Notes: generated by a model not told the origin, from the letters alone. A DNA stretch of 64,000 bases from Bradysia coprophila (GCF_014529535.1 NW_023503972.1:3286001-3350000), one strand, 5' to 3'; shown: positions 32,081-44,937, counted from the stretch's first letter. Made by a program: numbers and translations.

Positions 32081-33482
32081 CTAATCGTCATCGGTGAAAC
32101 CGTAATCTTCCACTTCCGGATATTTCAGTCCCGTATCGTTTAACACGGTCACAACCCATGCGTCTGGCGGAAGTTGACCGGATCGGAGTAGTTTCACGGC
32201 AGCAGCAACATTAGCGCCACTCGTGTAGCCCAAATAGAGACCTTCCTTTGTTCCCAGTAATTCCTTGTATTCAACGGACTCTTTATCTGAAACGCTTCGC
32301 AAAGAAGCAATGCAAATTCGGGTCAATAAAAAATCGAACCCACGGTGTTTAAGAGGATACAGGGAATATTAACTGGGCTATCGGGCTTACCTCAGTGTTC
32401 CATCCAATACATCGAACTTGAATAGATCCGGTACCGAACCGTAGCCCGATCCTTGTAGAAGATGCAATGGCTTCGTTATGGTTTTACCGGAAATTGGCTC
32501 AACTCCTTTCGGTTCGACTGCAAAGCACTTAATGTCTCGATTTTTTGACTTCAAGAATCGACTCACTCCCATGAATGTACCAGCCGTGCCAACCTTTTGA
32601 AAACTTGATTTTAGCCGAAAAATTGGTAAGCGAAAGAAGTCGACATACCGTTGCCAGAAATGCATCGACTTTTCCGCCAGTTTGCCTCCATATTTCCGGG
32701 CCGGTTGTCTTTTCATGCGATGAACAATTGTTGTCGTTATGGAATTGATTGACGAAATAGGCTCCGGTTTCTTTGACCAAGTTTAGTCCGTGGCTCTCTG
32801 CAGCACTGACATCAGCCAATGTAACCTAACGGAAACGATTTCACATCAAATTCATTGAAAAAATTGTCCAGGCTACAGTCGTACATTTCCAGGTTTTCCC
32901 TCTACTTGATCTACTAAAACAGCATTTGCACCCAAAGCCCGCATCATTGTAGCTCTTTGAGGACTATTGCCTGCGAGAAAATTTCAGAACGATCGTTATA
33001 CTGCCCCTGAAGATTTTTATTCCACAAATGTTTACCCTTTGACATAACAGTTGTTAATGGATGTTGCAATACAGCCGTAACCAATGCAAGACCACAACCT
33101 TGATTTCCACTTGTAACTTTAATTAGTAAATTGGAATTTCATCAGAAACTGAGTGCGCATTCAATGTATCGATTAAATTGACTCACCCTCTAGTACCGGA
33201 CCACCAGGCTTCAGATCACCAGCTTCAATGGCACTTCTAATCATTCCAAGGGATGATCTGTCTTTGATACTACCGCCCGGATTCAAAAATTCACATTTTG
33301 CCAGAATTCTGCCCGGTCCTGTGCGACATGAATTATTTCGTCATCCGTTTCAGACTCTCTACCATCTCTATGAATTAAGGGTTTTCAAATCACAAACCTG
33401 GCCAAATACGATCGAGGGCCAACAATGGAGTGTTTCCAATGAGATCTAATGCACTCGACGCAATTTCGGTTGTTCCGGACAT
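32081..33482 (-). CDS. Cysteine-synthase-like PLP enzyme (CysK type), seven exons
   Basis: Minus-strand exons 33482-33398, 33318-33187, 33116-33036, 32970-32885, 32825-32649, 32593-32391 and 32294-32081 give 325 residues. Fold-type II PLP motifs are in order: LIGNTPL (14-20), GGSIKDR with the cofactor lysine K47, TSGNQG (74-79), [15 protein letters not shown] (from 100), VGTAGT phosphate loop (188-193) and TSGAN (279-283). Length equals bacterial O-acetylserine sulfhydrylase; the N-terminal haem segment and C-terminal CBS domains of animal cystathionine beta-synthase are missing. Likely reactions are cysteine or beta-cyanoalanine synthesis; the true substrate cannot be told. [20 protein letters not shown] and [15 protein letters not shown] look bacterial, so old lateral transfer followed by intron gain is plausible. 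Introns are 54-96 nt GT-AG. The last exon starts after GCGAAG, because the nearby TTTCAG would give a stop. Confidence 0.9.
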
Positions 33483-34070
33483 TTTTTTCGTTCTTTGAAT
33501 ATGAAATCGGAATGTGGGATAGTTACTAGGACCGACACACAATCAATCACCGCCAGTAATGTTGTAATCTAAATTTTAAATTCGAAATTTGTTTTGTGTG
33601 TTGTTTATGCGATGACTTGCACACAACTTTAAAAATCAATTTATAAGAGCAAACTCGTTTGAGATCGCGATACGATGGCTATAATGGATGAAGTAAGTTT
33701 TTTCGTGCAGTTGTTGTTTGCTTTCCTTATTTACTCTGTGCAGAACAAAGAGAAGTAAATAAATTGATGAATGTCTCGCCGAATAAAATGTTATTTTTGT
33801 ATCAACCGCTCTAAGAGAATCGCTGTACGAATTCTTCAATTTCATTCGTGGTCCATATGTAGAGTTATTTCGGTGATAGGTCATGTCCAGATACAAACAG
33901 ACGTAAATTACGTTGAATTTTTTTCAAATGACCTTTGGTTAGAGACGTCGAGGACTACTTCAAAATAGGAAGTCGGTGACCCCTCAATGTTGAGGTCCAA
34001 GTGAAATGAAATATGCTACCGAATTCACTGTTCGGTAAAATAATCAAAAGAAACTGCATTCAACAGACGT
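33483..34070. other. Upstream flank of the cysteine-synthase-like gene
   Basis: Presumed promoter region for the minus-strand gene. Short frames near 33636-33968 on both strands are not supported. Confidence 0.35.
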
Positions 34071-34243
34071 TAGGGCAATTTAGACATGCATTTGTTTCAG
34101 CTGATTCCCATCTGGTCCACTCATACAAACAAAGTGGTTACAAGCGGTTGATAGTGGTAAACAGTGTATAGACGTATGAGCCTAGTTATATGAGTGGACC
34201 AGCCGAAAAACATCTGAAGCAAATTAATGTCCAAATTTCACTG
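34071..34243. mobile_element. MITE, CAGTGAAATTT family, copy 2
   Basis: The left arm (CATTTGTTTCAGCTGATTCC, CTGGTCCACTCATAC) pairs with the right arm (TATGAGTGGACCAGCCG, CATCTGAAGCAAATTAATG) and corresponds to 5032-5216. ACGT flanks both sides. Confidence 0.7.
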
Positions 34244-35820
34244 ACGTCTTCTTTATCAGTCAGAATATCTTTTAACTTGGAACTATATATCAGAGGTCAA
34301 GGCCTTTATCTTTTATTTGTAAGTACCAGGTTGCCAGTGCTTTCGGATTTAATTTCCAGGAATTACTCAAGAAGTCAAACAGTTCTGTGAGCTTCAAAAA
34401 ACGCTCGAAATGATTGTTTCAGTAATTCGAGTTGGTAGTTGCTTGTATATCATGCTCCATGAATTCTAATCATTAAACGAGTATTTCTATATCGTATACA
34501 CAACACTAGATGAGACAACATTAATGAACACATTTATTTAAAGATAATAAAAAATTGACGCGTTGTGTAGATTTTGATATAATGTAGTGCAGTCACTCAT
34601 GATGTGAGATTAAATCTATTAGAACATGTGTTATTGACAACGAAGAGAAAACCGAAACGATGAGCTATGGCCATCCACTGTTGAAGTAAAACATTTCAGA
34701 TCAGATATTAGTGATTTGTGAAACAATTAAACCCTGGAGCAAAGGAGCAATGAAACAACAGAAGTAACAGATTATACATAAATGACGATAGGTCTGTCGC
34801 TTACTGTAAGTTACGCTACAGGGAAACCATTTTCTTATTTTTTTTTAAATTTCTAAAATTTTTCTTAAGAAACTTGGGAAACTTAAAAAAAATTTGGGGA
34901 AACGATTTCTACCAATCTAGTCTGTGAGGTGATCGGAAAAAGTAGTGATAACGATGTGATGTGAGATTTGTCAAGGTTTGGAGAATAATGTCACGAGAAT
35001 GTCGTTCTGTCAAACTATACACCCCACATCCCTCAAGTTGAGGCATTTTAAAAGTAATTTGAAACTTTCACAGCTCGACCTATAAACTTTGAACTTATCT
35101 AATTGTATAACATGTAAATTATGATATTCCTCATCCAGCATATACAAATTATTTCTGTCTAGTTTTGTAGAACATTTATGACGTAACTCCATCGCAATGA
35201 CAGAATGTATACCGTGTATTGGATACAGAGTTAAAATTATTCAAATAATAAAAAATGTAATTCGAATTTCAGAATAAGTAACATCAAGGTTAGAGCAATT
35301 ATTCCACGAGAGACGAAAATAAAAACAAATCTGACTCGGTAAAATTGGTTGAAAAGATGAACATAGTTGGTTTATCTGTATTTCACTTTAAGTAGATGGA
35401 AGAAGTGATTTTTTTGTAGAGTAATTTATTTTTAAATAAAATTCTTTCATTTTAAAGAGTAAAATACGAATTATTGGTTTACCAAGGGAAGAAAATAGGA
35501 AATTCAAACAAAGGCGAAGTCTTACAGCCATTTTCTTCCATAGAAGTGAATGCAACGTTTCTCATATGTACGAGGTGCGGTTGACCATTTTTCTACACGA
35601 AACTTAAGCATCAATTCGTTTCGCTATTTTTCAAGATAAAAAACAGTTTGGTGGAGAAAATGTTGATTTTTTACCTCAGTCACAACAAGAGTAGAGAAAA
35701 TTCATATTTTCTCCCCCGAACTGTCATCAGACAAAGCGTTAACAAAACATCATTTTCTAATGGCTTTTGAGTGGAGAAAATATGGTTAATCACACCATAC
35801 GCAATGCGTATTACGCATGC
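34244..35820. other. Intergenic with one half-site of the GAAGTAACAGATT repeat
   Basis: GAAGTAACAGATT at 34761-34773, followed by ATAAATGACGATA, matches the dispersed repeat described at 55805-55960. No gene is supported. Confidence 0.4.
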
Positions 35821-35956
35821 AATAGTTATTTATGCAATCGAGGTGCAAAGTACTTTATTAAGCCATAGATCTGTAATTACGACACAAGGCCGTGTGTCAT
35901 AATGCACATCGTGAGCCTAATTAAGTACTTTACATCGAGTTGCATACAATGTTTTA
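35821..35956. mobile_element. Small TIR element, ends near GCAATCGAGGTGCAAAG
   Basis: TGCAATCGAGGTGCAAAGTA pairs imperfectly with AAGTACTTTACATCGAGTTG. TGCAATAGTTATTTATGCA adjoins the left end, that is, the TAAATAACTATT 12-mer in reverse. Confidence 0.5.
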
Positions 35957-37143
35957 TGCCGCAGAGGCATCCAAAGTTTGCAAATTTTGCATATTATGAT
36001 GCTGAGTAAAGTGCATTAATTTTAGACTTTACACAAACGTCAAGAAACATACTTTTTATGACAAAACAGATTGCAACACTCTGCAAAAGTGAAGTTTTCT
36101 CAAGAACACACCATCGACACTTGCGATAATTTTCATTGTCGCAGGGCTTCGCAAGTAAAATACCTTACGTAATTGTTCGGAGATTGTTATTTCTGTAGGC
36201 CTCGCCTTCGGCCCTGGTAACAAACCTATAATGTACTATTTTCTTGCTTGAGTGGAACAGTGAGCAGATTACGTTTTACAGCATCTAATCATTACTTCAG
36301 GAATCAACGATACGTTCTGACTTCTAACTAATGGAGTCTTATACAGGAAAAGATTATGTTCAAAGAAATGAAGTAAAAGATTGAAAATTATTACATCAAT
36401 GAAGTAACATACCCTTTCTAACTGATGATATACTTACCATCTGAGAAAGGCTGAACGATGAGCAGCTTCTTCATACAAGATATATGAACAGTTAAATGAA
36501 AGCTGACATGTCGCACTAGCGAATTATTAAAAAAATGAAAGTTGAATTTTATACCGCTGTCGGTAAAGGTTTAACGAACAGACATTTATTTTCGATCAAT
36601 CACATTCTATTGACATCCTGTAGCTTTAAGAAAGAATCGAAAATAACTTATTTTCATTTTTCTTATAATTCGCTAATGCAAAACGTTGCCTCTCTCATTT
36701 AACTGTACATATGGAAGAAAATCAGTTTATGAAAAAAGCACTTAATTTTCTCTCCGTTTTCACTTCAAATAATAGAAAAGAAACGTGATTTAGCTAAACG
36801 TAGGCAAAACGTAATGGTTTTTTTGTAAGTGGAAATCAAGCCTTATAAATGAAAATCGCTATCTCCTTTCGATACACACGTGAGTATTTATCGTAATTGA
36901 TATGGCGCGTGAGATTGGATTCTTTCAATTCTTGGGAATATTCTTGGCTTATTGACAATTTTCACTGTTAGTTCGATGTCGACCTCTCAATTTGGTTTCG
37001 TGCGTCCAATGAAACTCAATTGAATTTAGATTTTCCAGATTTTCGTATATTTTTAAAAAACAAAATCTTGAATCAAAATTAGTACGGAATTGGATTTGTT
37101 TTAAAACCTAAATTACAAAATATTTTTCGTTTAGATTTCCATT
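35957..37143. other. Intergenic with one GAAGTAAAAGATT repeat pair
   Basis: AATGAAGTAAAAGATT at 36367-36382 and AATGAAGTAACAT at 36399 form one compact copy of the dispersed bipartite repeat. No gene is supported. Confidence 0.4.
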
Positions 37144-37380
37144 ATGTTAGTTCTATTTTGCATTGCTCTAGCACTAAATTTTACTAAAATTGAGAGTAAA
37201 AGAAATACTGAACCAAAGACGAAACCAAAAACAAAAACTAAACGGAAAACACAGCGCAAAATTACTTATCATTTACTCAAAAGTTCGTTAAATTTTTTCA
37301 AAATTTATTCCAAACTCTTTCGTCAAAAAAAAATCGAACAAAAAATTGAACAACGAAAGTTTGCTGCACTAACGTTTTAG
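37144..37380 (+). CDS. Possible small secreted basic peptide (78 residues)
   Basis: The frame opens with a signal-peptide-like MLVLFCIALALNFTKIES and continues with a lysine/threonine-rich stretch (TEPKTKPKTKTKRKTQRK), strongly basic overall. It ends at 37380, overlapping by 12 bp the stop codon of the convergent TBCEL gene. There is no family resemblance, and A-rich DNA makes lysine-rich frames by chance, so this is only a candidate. Confidence 0.25.
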   Translation: MLVLFCIALALNFTKIESKRNTEPKTKPKTKTKRKTQRKITYHLLKSSLNFFKIYSKLFRQKKIEQKIEQRKFAALTF

Positions 37381-39114
37381 ATCGATAATGATCTCGTCAC
37401 CAGTACTTATATTGTAACTGTATAGCTGCTTATGTGGATACTTCATTTCTTCGGGCCCCTGATCGCGCAGATCTTTGTCCACGTAGAAGAGTCTCATTTT
37501 TGCTGCCGGTATATTCAGTAATCGTTCCAGCCGATTCTTCAAATCGATAACCGTTCTGTGTAGGACGAAAAATTTGTACATTTTTGCGGTTGTACACCAA
37601 TTACATTCATACCTGTAAACATCCACTTGACGAACTTCGCTTGTTTCACCGTACGTAAAAGTGACCTTAACCCGTTTGTCCGGTCGCAAATCAATGTTAA
37701 CCAAACGGTCCAATTTGCCGTGAATGTGAGTCAACTCATTGTACCGTTCTGGCCGGTCCAATTCCGGTTTCTCCAGATAATATCGAATGAACGCCCGTTC
37801 AGCATCTTCACGTTCGTCCGAACTGATGACACCACCGCCGTTCAACTTCTCTACATATGGCAAACGGGCAATCAATAGTTGCCGTCGTTCATGTTCGGTT
37901 GAATCACATTTTTCCCATAAAGGCCAGTTCTGCACACGTAAATTGCGTAGGGAGGGGAATTTGGCAAGACGGTCGATATCGTCCCATGTGTTGATGTGTG
38001 TGCTGCTTAAGTTGAGCAGTGCGAGGTTTCTACAATTTAAAACGGGAGCAATGTGATTGAAATGAATTGCGTCACTGACAAGATGAATTACCTAAAGTGT
38101 GCATGAGGTGGATCTTGATTATCACTTGGTTCACTTGACAAATCGCTATCACTTCCGCACGATGAGGATCGTGGAATTGGTTCAACGGCTCTGTAAAACG
38201 CACAAGAGGTTTTTGTGGTAATTCTTGGATGTTAAATCCTACTCAGCGACAGCGACTTACTTCAATGGACAGTCTGCTAGCACCAAAGACTCCAAGTTCG
38301 GAAAGACTCTACCCAAGCGGCAGATTTCATTCCATTCCGATACTGGATTACCTGTAAAATGTAGTTTCTTAACACCCTCGTGAGCGTCCGTCTTTTTATA
38401 CGTTGAGCATGTAGAGTCGCCTGTTAAAAGATTTATTTTGAGTTCACAGAGAGTTAAGCATTACGGAGAAATTAGACAAACTTCGTGTGGTTGTTCTCGG
38501 TACAACGTTACAGGTGTACGTGTGATCATCGTCTTTCATTACCATCTCATCATCCACAAACACATCATCGTCCAACGTATCAATCAGCACATTCGAATAG
38601 TCGTTCAAACTTAAATGAAGTTCCTCCAACACCGGCAACATTCTTATCAACGATTCCACACTCTCCCAATTCAAGTGGGTGTTATTTAGCACCAAACTAC
38701 GAATCTTGTTCATTCCGCTGTAGTTAAGTGGCGGCTGTTCAATCGGGCCCATTAGACGGTTTAAGCTCAAATTGACAAACTCGACTTTCGGTAAATGCGT
38801 CAAAATTTTAAAGACTTCGTTCCAGTTCTGGAGTTTGTTCTGTGCCAGGTCGAGTTCCTTGACACTGCGACATTTCTCTTTTATGTCATCCGGTTCGCCG
38901 GCTTTGTCGATGTCACAATCATTTAGGACTAGCAATTCAGGAACGCTACGGAAACCGTTTCGGTTAGTTTCTCGCGTTACAAAGTTTCTGATGGGAAGAC
39001 TTACATTAATCTGGGAGGCAATTTCGGAACGAATATGCACACTTGCGACTCTTGAGCTTCCAGTCCATCGCCCAGTCCATATTTCTCTTCTAAGGCTTCG
39101 AGAAGTGTTGGCAT
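37369..39114 (-). CDS. mlt: Tubulin-folding cofactor E-like protein (TBCEL, fly mulet)
   Basis: Six minus-strand exons: 39114-39005, 38945-38482, 38420-38261, 38190-38092, 38029-37613 and 37555-37369, giving 478 residues. Leucine-rich repeats run from about residue 38 (VPELLVLNDCDIDKAGEPDD) to about 300 (LRNLRVQNWPLW), then LIARLPYVEKLNGGGVISS and EREDAERAFIRYY, then a C-terminal ubiquitin-like domain (TVIDLKNRLERLLNIPAAKM ... STGDEIIIDLKR). The N-terminal CAP-Gly domain of true cofactor E is absent, as in TBCEL. The fly homolog mulet destabilises tubulin and is needed for sperm individualisation; that role is transferred by homology. The 57-nt intron at 37612-37556 keeps the frame open and must be removed to give VDVYRTVIDL. 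An acceptor (GTTTCAG) just upstream of the ATG suggests a 5' UTR intron. Confidence 0.92.
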
Positions 39115-40079
39115 TTTATCGAAATTTTACCTGAAACGACAAGTTTCAATTCAATTTAATCAGAGACAAATCACAGAGCCACGCAGGTTAGGTTTATTTT
39201 ACAATTTTTTTCTCGGGTGACATAAACTCAGGAAAAATTTTCAAATACAAAAAATTTAGAGTGAAGTCAAGCAATGTCTACTGCTTTACAATAAATTATC
39301 AATTAGTCTTTCAATGTAGACCTTGCGGCTTGTTAACATTTCAGAAACGAAATGCTGCAGAATCTGTTATCTGATTTGATCCAAGTATTTTCAACAAATT
39401 GACACAAAATCTGTTACTTCATTTGTTGTAGCATACATTCTCATTCCATTTCTTTGTCGTCTTTGGTAACAGAGGACTTTAATCAATTCATTCCAACATT
39501 CGTACATGTTACAAATAACAGAAGCTACAAAAGTAAGTTAATTGTTCATAAAAGGTTAAACTAAGCTATCAATTGAGGGCATTGACGAAAGAAATACCGC
39601 AGTTAACCGGATCACACTGAAAAGCGTAGAGGTCCGGAAAATCAAAAAACAATATTTCAGCCACTCATACAACAATTTCATCGTTCACAAAACTATCATA
39701 TGTACACAAGCAATGTTCGAAACGTAGGTACATCATCAACAATTACATAGTCACGACATTACAATTTTTTTTGCAAACAAAACACTGCTTCCTACACGTA
39801 AATATTCAGTTCGCTGCATGCCTCTTATATCGTGAATGGAGAAGGGTACCTAGTGTTCGTTAGTTTAATCGTTTCCAACTGTGTAATCCGAGCTGGTAAT
39901 GTTTTTGATCTTTACCAAACAGAAGCAAGCATTTGATGGCATATCCGTTACATCGATTCATTCCGCTCTTTTAACTATCCAATAAAATTTGACAAAAAAA
40001 TCTTTTACTTCATTAGTGTTAACATACTGCTGTGTGAGAGACCAACAACCAGATTTTATCGCCTACTGAAGTCGGAATA
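39115..40079. other. Upstream flank of mlt with reversed bipartite repeat copies
   Basis: AATCTGTTACTTCATTT (39408-39424), a related half-site at 39361-39395 and AATCTTTTACTTCATT (39999-40014) are reverse-strand copies of the dispersed repeat. No gene is supported. Confidence 0.45.
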
Positions 40080-40452
40080 CACGGTGCGGATGAATGCATT
40101 TTAACTGAGCATTTCGATGCATTTTTGATATTTTTCGATATTATTAGTCAGCTCGGAGCCCTGAACAAGGTTCCACAAAAATTTATGATTTTCATCCGTA
40201 CCGTCGGTGACATTGGTGCATGTGCATAGCCCATCCTGTCTTCAGAGAGAGTGGTGGAAAACTGGTTGTGGTTTCAATCGATAGTGCCTGAAATGCTAAT
40301 AACAGTTGTACACAAATGTATACCCTAAGTGCAAGAGACACGTTAAAGTTGAAAAAACGTGATTTTCAAACAGTCATAGAGACGTGATGCTTGAGGGATG
40401 AAGCTAATAAATAGTTCTAGCAGTAGAGCAACATTTCCTCTACTAATGACCA
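40080..40452 (+). mobile_element. Terminal fragment of the CACGGTG element
   Basis: Begins CACGGTGCGGATGAATGC and matches the inverted right end of the 22242-25138 element inward to about 24770 (AGTAGAGC ... CATTTCCTCT). The opposite end is missing, so this is a truncated copy. Confidence 0.75.
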
Positions 40453-43400
40453 TGGAATTCTCTGGAGCCACAACTAAAATAATTGTGAAACATCGGCCTA
40501 TCGGCAACGACTGAACAGCATTAACGAAGTATTTCATCTGTTAACAATAAGACTACAAATCAGGTATAAGGTAAATGCCGTCGTCTAACGTAGTAGAAAG
40601 TGAGCCAATTAGTGTTGTGCTAAAGGACAGGCCCATCTCTTTTCTCCCTCATGTATATTGCACATTATAGAGTGAAGAGTACTGTTTACCCTAAGCTGGA
40701 GAAAATCTGATACCAGCACTTACCAACACTTCGAACTGCAGAAGTAACACTAACACATTTAATGCTTACACTGCGATACATTTGCCATTTGTAAAAGGTT
40801 AAGGGTGTTTGAAGTGCAGATACCATTTAAAAGAACTTAAAGCGAAATAGCAAAATGCCGTTTCAGTACATGTTCTGACAATTGAATAGAAAGGTGTAGT
40901 GTTTCCTAGAGTGCGGGTCATGTACAAATTACGCTCGCTCTACATGAGAAAGGAGTCTGAAAAAGACTTCATAAATTTTTGAAATTTTAGAGTTGTGAAG
41001 ATTCGCGCGCGTAATTTTTAAATGACCACTTCAGGATGAAGGGATGGTATAAAGCTTGCAATAAATTTCGACCCTCATCTCTGTCTATCAGTAATTTAAT
41101 ATTTGAATAGACCTTAAATCTACTGTAGCCATAATCATCAGCAGAATCAGATCCACGTAAAACACATCGTCGTTTACAGATGCAGGACACTAAATAATTT
41201 CTTCAGTTGGCTTAAATCAGGGCCGTACTGGTACTGGCCATATATGGGCTAATCGGAACAATCCTGATGCGCCTTTGCCAGTCCGGACCTGGCACAAATA
41301 AAGCAAAGAATTTTCGCGTTTCTTTTCATTTAGTTTTTAGTAAAACCAGACCTTGAAACAATTTGATCAGAACGAGTCGGCGATTGAAGAAAATCTTCGA
41401 CTCGCACAACTCTACCAATGGCAACCAGTTACATGTTCCGACCTTCCGGGTTAAAAATAGTCGGCTCAATGGTAAATGGTTTTGGATTATGAAAATTATT
41501 CAGACAAGACGAGTTTTTTTTATTTTAGACAAATTCAAACAAAAATCCGCAAAAAAATGTGGAATTGCTTTATAAATCAAAATCTTTCATTGTTCGAAGT
41601 GATGACTGTTACTATTCTGCACAACATGATCGTCATCGGTTTATATTATATTACATGCACAACGCAATTTATTTTCTTCACTTTTTTTTATGAATGATTT
41701 TGTTTTACACAAATCGATATAAATTTTCCACTGCATCCACGAGTCTGACTCGGAAACGTTTAGACATTACATACGTAAAACAGTTAGCTTTCGACTTTTA
41801 AACAATAAAAGTTTTCCCATAGTTTCAATGAAACAACAAGTCATTGGACTCCACATATATACCCATAACACAACAATAGAACTATATCGTATAGGGTTCA
41901 GCCGTCGTCTGAATCATACTTCAGTATATTTTAGAACGTAAAATTGATTAAAACATCGAAATGAAATTATAGTACGCAATAGCCTCGGCATTTTATCTCT
42001 TGCCATGGTTATAGGTGCAAACAACGAAATACTAAATACGTAATTCCCATTTACCTCTTCATATGGCTTTGATGGTTGACTTCTCTGTCGGATATATATT
42101 TTTTCTTGTGTTGTACAATCCCCTGTCTGAATCAAATGCAAATAAATATTAATGACCCCAGCACACCCAGAACAATGGAAACGATTTTCTTGAATGCAAA
42201 TTTCTTATTCCTCGTCTACAGCAAAAATCGTCGTAATTGCCAATTTGATCTCTCTCTATTTTTGCACCACAAAACCATTGACGAAATGATTTCGTTCTCG
42301 AAATGTTAAAAGTGGTTCACAATCCGTACAAAACAATTCACTTTTCAATATTTTTTTTTTTGTTTTTTATTACGTAGCCAATTTCAAATCGGTGTGTGGC
42401 TGAACGTTACAAAACAGCAAAATTTTATTTTTGTAATTTTATACAAATTATATGTGCACTAGGTCGCGGAGCACTATGAGCACCATTCATGCACGTAATC
42501 AGCTGAAATTATCAATTAACAATTTTCGCTAATAATTCTTAAGGTTCGAAGTTTGGTAGTGTGTGTCGTATCATAGGAAAACTTTTTTTTTTATTGTTTC
42601 TACCCAGCGTTCGGAAATGATTTATTTGAAGAAAACCGAATATGTGTACAAAACCAACAACAACAATAACTCTTTGTTAACCTTCACATAGATAGTCTTT
42701 TCGTATGAATAGAAAATTGAACAATTTTTTATTTCTTTTACAATATTAATCCACACAACGAACTTCACGTCATTTTTCTCACTGCTCGCTCATCAAACAA
42801 GAAATTTGGTTAATGAACATACATTTCTCGTTCTATTTCTGCTAAAAGGTTTTCGCGTTTTCATTTATTGACTACTAACGACTTCCACTAATTAATCGAC
42901 TTTCAACTCTATTATTAGTCAGACACTTTGATGATGGTGCAATAGATATACTACAAGTCAATTTTAATCTCAAAAGAGTTAAATAACATAAAGTCAAATG
43001 CTGAAAGCGTTGTTACGCGAAATAACAACTACTGACTGAGACGACTGAATTCGATTTTTTCGTATGAATGTCATGTATAGAGAATTGAGGCTATAAACGT
43101 GAATATATGTGTTCAATGAAACCATATGATGAACCATGGAGTTGGAAAATTTGTGGACCGGTCAGGCGTTCAGGCAACAGCTGATTGTCGAAGAACAAAG
43201 AACGGTTCTCATTATACAATCACGCACATGATCCATTTTAATGCGACACCAATCCCGATTTAATATAGTCCCTTTATTTCTTTACCCCCTTCTCACCCTG
43301 TCGAAGACGCTAGGGAAAATATTTTTTTTTGTAAATTCAAATTTTCCTCTTTTATCAAATCAAATTCTCCAGAAGCAGGACGTCCCACTTATACGTACTG

Positions 43401-43799
43401 TCTTTAATGTGAGTGCACACATAAGTTGTTCATCCATACACATTTTACGAATCCATATCCGCGATACTAATAGGTGAGTGTTGTAAACAAAGAAAAACCT
43501 GCGTCCTACTCGCTATGACTGCTGATTCTCAACACATATACACTGCTATGTAAACATAAACATAAACAGAGAGAGTTGTTATTTAAACGAAGTCCAACCA
43601 GCCAGCAGAAACACAACACTCTAAAAGAGAGGAAAATGAATATGCGCAATCGCAAGATGATGCAAAATTGAATTCATATGGAAACGTACGTCTTTTCGTT
43701 GGTATATACAATGTTGAAGTGATGTGTAGTAAGGGAACTCTTCCTGACTATAGTTAAAGTATCGCGACTTCGTCGCTTATTTCCGAGGGGTGAACCACT
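40453..43799. other. Long intergenic region, no gene supported
   Basis: AT-rich sequence with short frames (41363-41697, 41914-42309, 43241-43477) lacking domains, signal peptides or splice context. I saw no paired arms above about 20 bp and no tandem repeats. Confidence 0.35.
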
Positions 43800-44340
43800 C
43801 TGTTGTCGAAATGACAAAAATAATTTGTGATCTCTGGCTAATGCAGTCGTAAAATATGGTAAAATTTTTGTTAAAAACAAATGAAGTAGAAGATTTGGAA
43901 GAGAGTAAGATAACTTTACACTTCTTCGAATTTGCCATTTTTTATCAAAAGCAAAAGATTTGTTAAAAACTAATGAAATGTGCGCCTTTGCTTGATACAA
44001 AAATATTTCTTCCTGTTAAAAAAAAATGAAATAAGATATTTGGCATGACGTAAGTTAATTTTATACTTCTACAGATTTGCCATCTATTATCGAAAGGTAA
44101 TTGAGGATCTCTGGCTAATGCGGTCTTATTTGGAAAAATGTCTGTTAAAAACCAATGAAGTAAAAGATTTGGAAGATAGTAAGATAACTTTACACTTTCA
44201 TGGATTTGCTATCTATTATCGAAAGCAATGGCAAAAATAATTGATGACCTCCGGCTAATGCGGTCTTATATAGCAAAAGGTTTGTTGAAAACTAATGAAG
44301 TAAAAGATTTTGTTGAAAATGTTTCAATATCAGAAAAAAG
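43800..44340 (+). repeat. Cluster of bipartite dispersed repeat copies
   Basis: At least three head-to-tail copies of a module reading CTCTGGCTAATGCGGTCTTA, then GTTAAAAACNAATGAAGTAAAAGATTTGG, lie here; the AATGAAG starts are at 43880, 44154 and 44294, plus a partial near 43970. GATAGTAAGATAACTTTACA occurs between modules twice. Confidence 0.65.
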
Positions 44341-44774
44341 TAACATACCAACGCATTGCGAGCTTGAGTGATACTCTTAATATAGTACTGAAACTGGACA
44401 GTGTATCAGTGTATCATACGAATTTCGGCACTGTAAAAAATGTGGAAAAAACGTTCATACAAAACGACCCCTTTTCGGTGTATATGTGCATTTTAGCGTT
44501 GACGTATTTCTTAATAAATAATCAGAATGACTAATATGTTATGTACTGTACCGTCGATAAAGTCGTCTTCTGTGAAAGGTTATCGTAGATTGTGCTATTA
44601 GTATTTACTTACTTTATAGATTTTATTTCTTCATTTATAAAGCGAAAAGTGAGTACAAAAACAGATTGCTTACTAACGACCCCGACCCCTATAAACCTCT
44701 CAAGTCTGGGAATTTTGATTTCTGTTAATGAATAATAAAATTTAGCGAAATACACTGAACTCATCACTAGATTG
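44341..44774. other. Intergenic, no feature seen
   Basis: No gene or repeat that I can support. Confidence 0.3.
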
Positions 44775-44937
44775 CAGAGAAATGATAAATTAGTACGCCT
44801 GTGGCCCTGTGGCGAGATAGAATGAACATATGAATGGATAGTTGGTTTCTATGGGATAGAATGTGACCATAGTGGCCAACTGTCATTGATATGTCCCGTC
44901 TATCTCGCCACAGGCGTAACAACTTATCATTTCTCTG
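44775..44937. mobile_element. Foldback element inserted beside element H
   Basis: CAGAGAAATGATAA and TTATCATTTCTCTG form the ends; GTGGCGAGATAG against CTATCTCGCCAC continues the stem. The left arm carries a short duplication of CCTGTGG. Confidence 0.7.
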
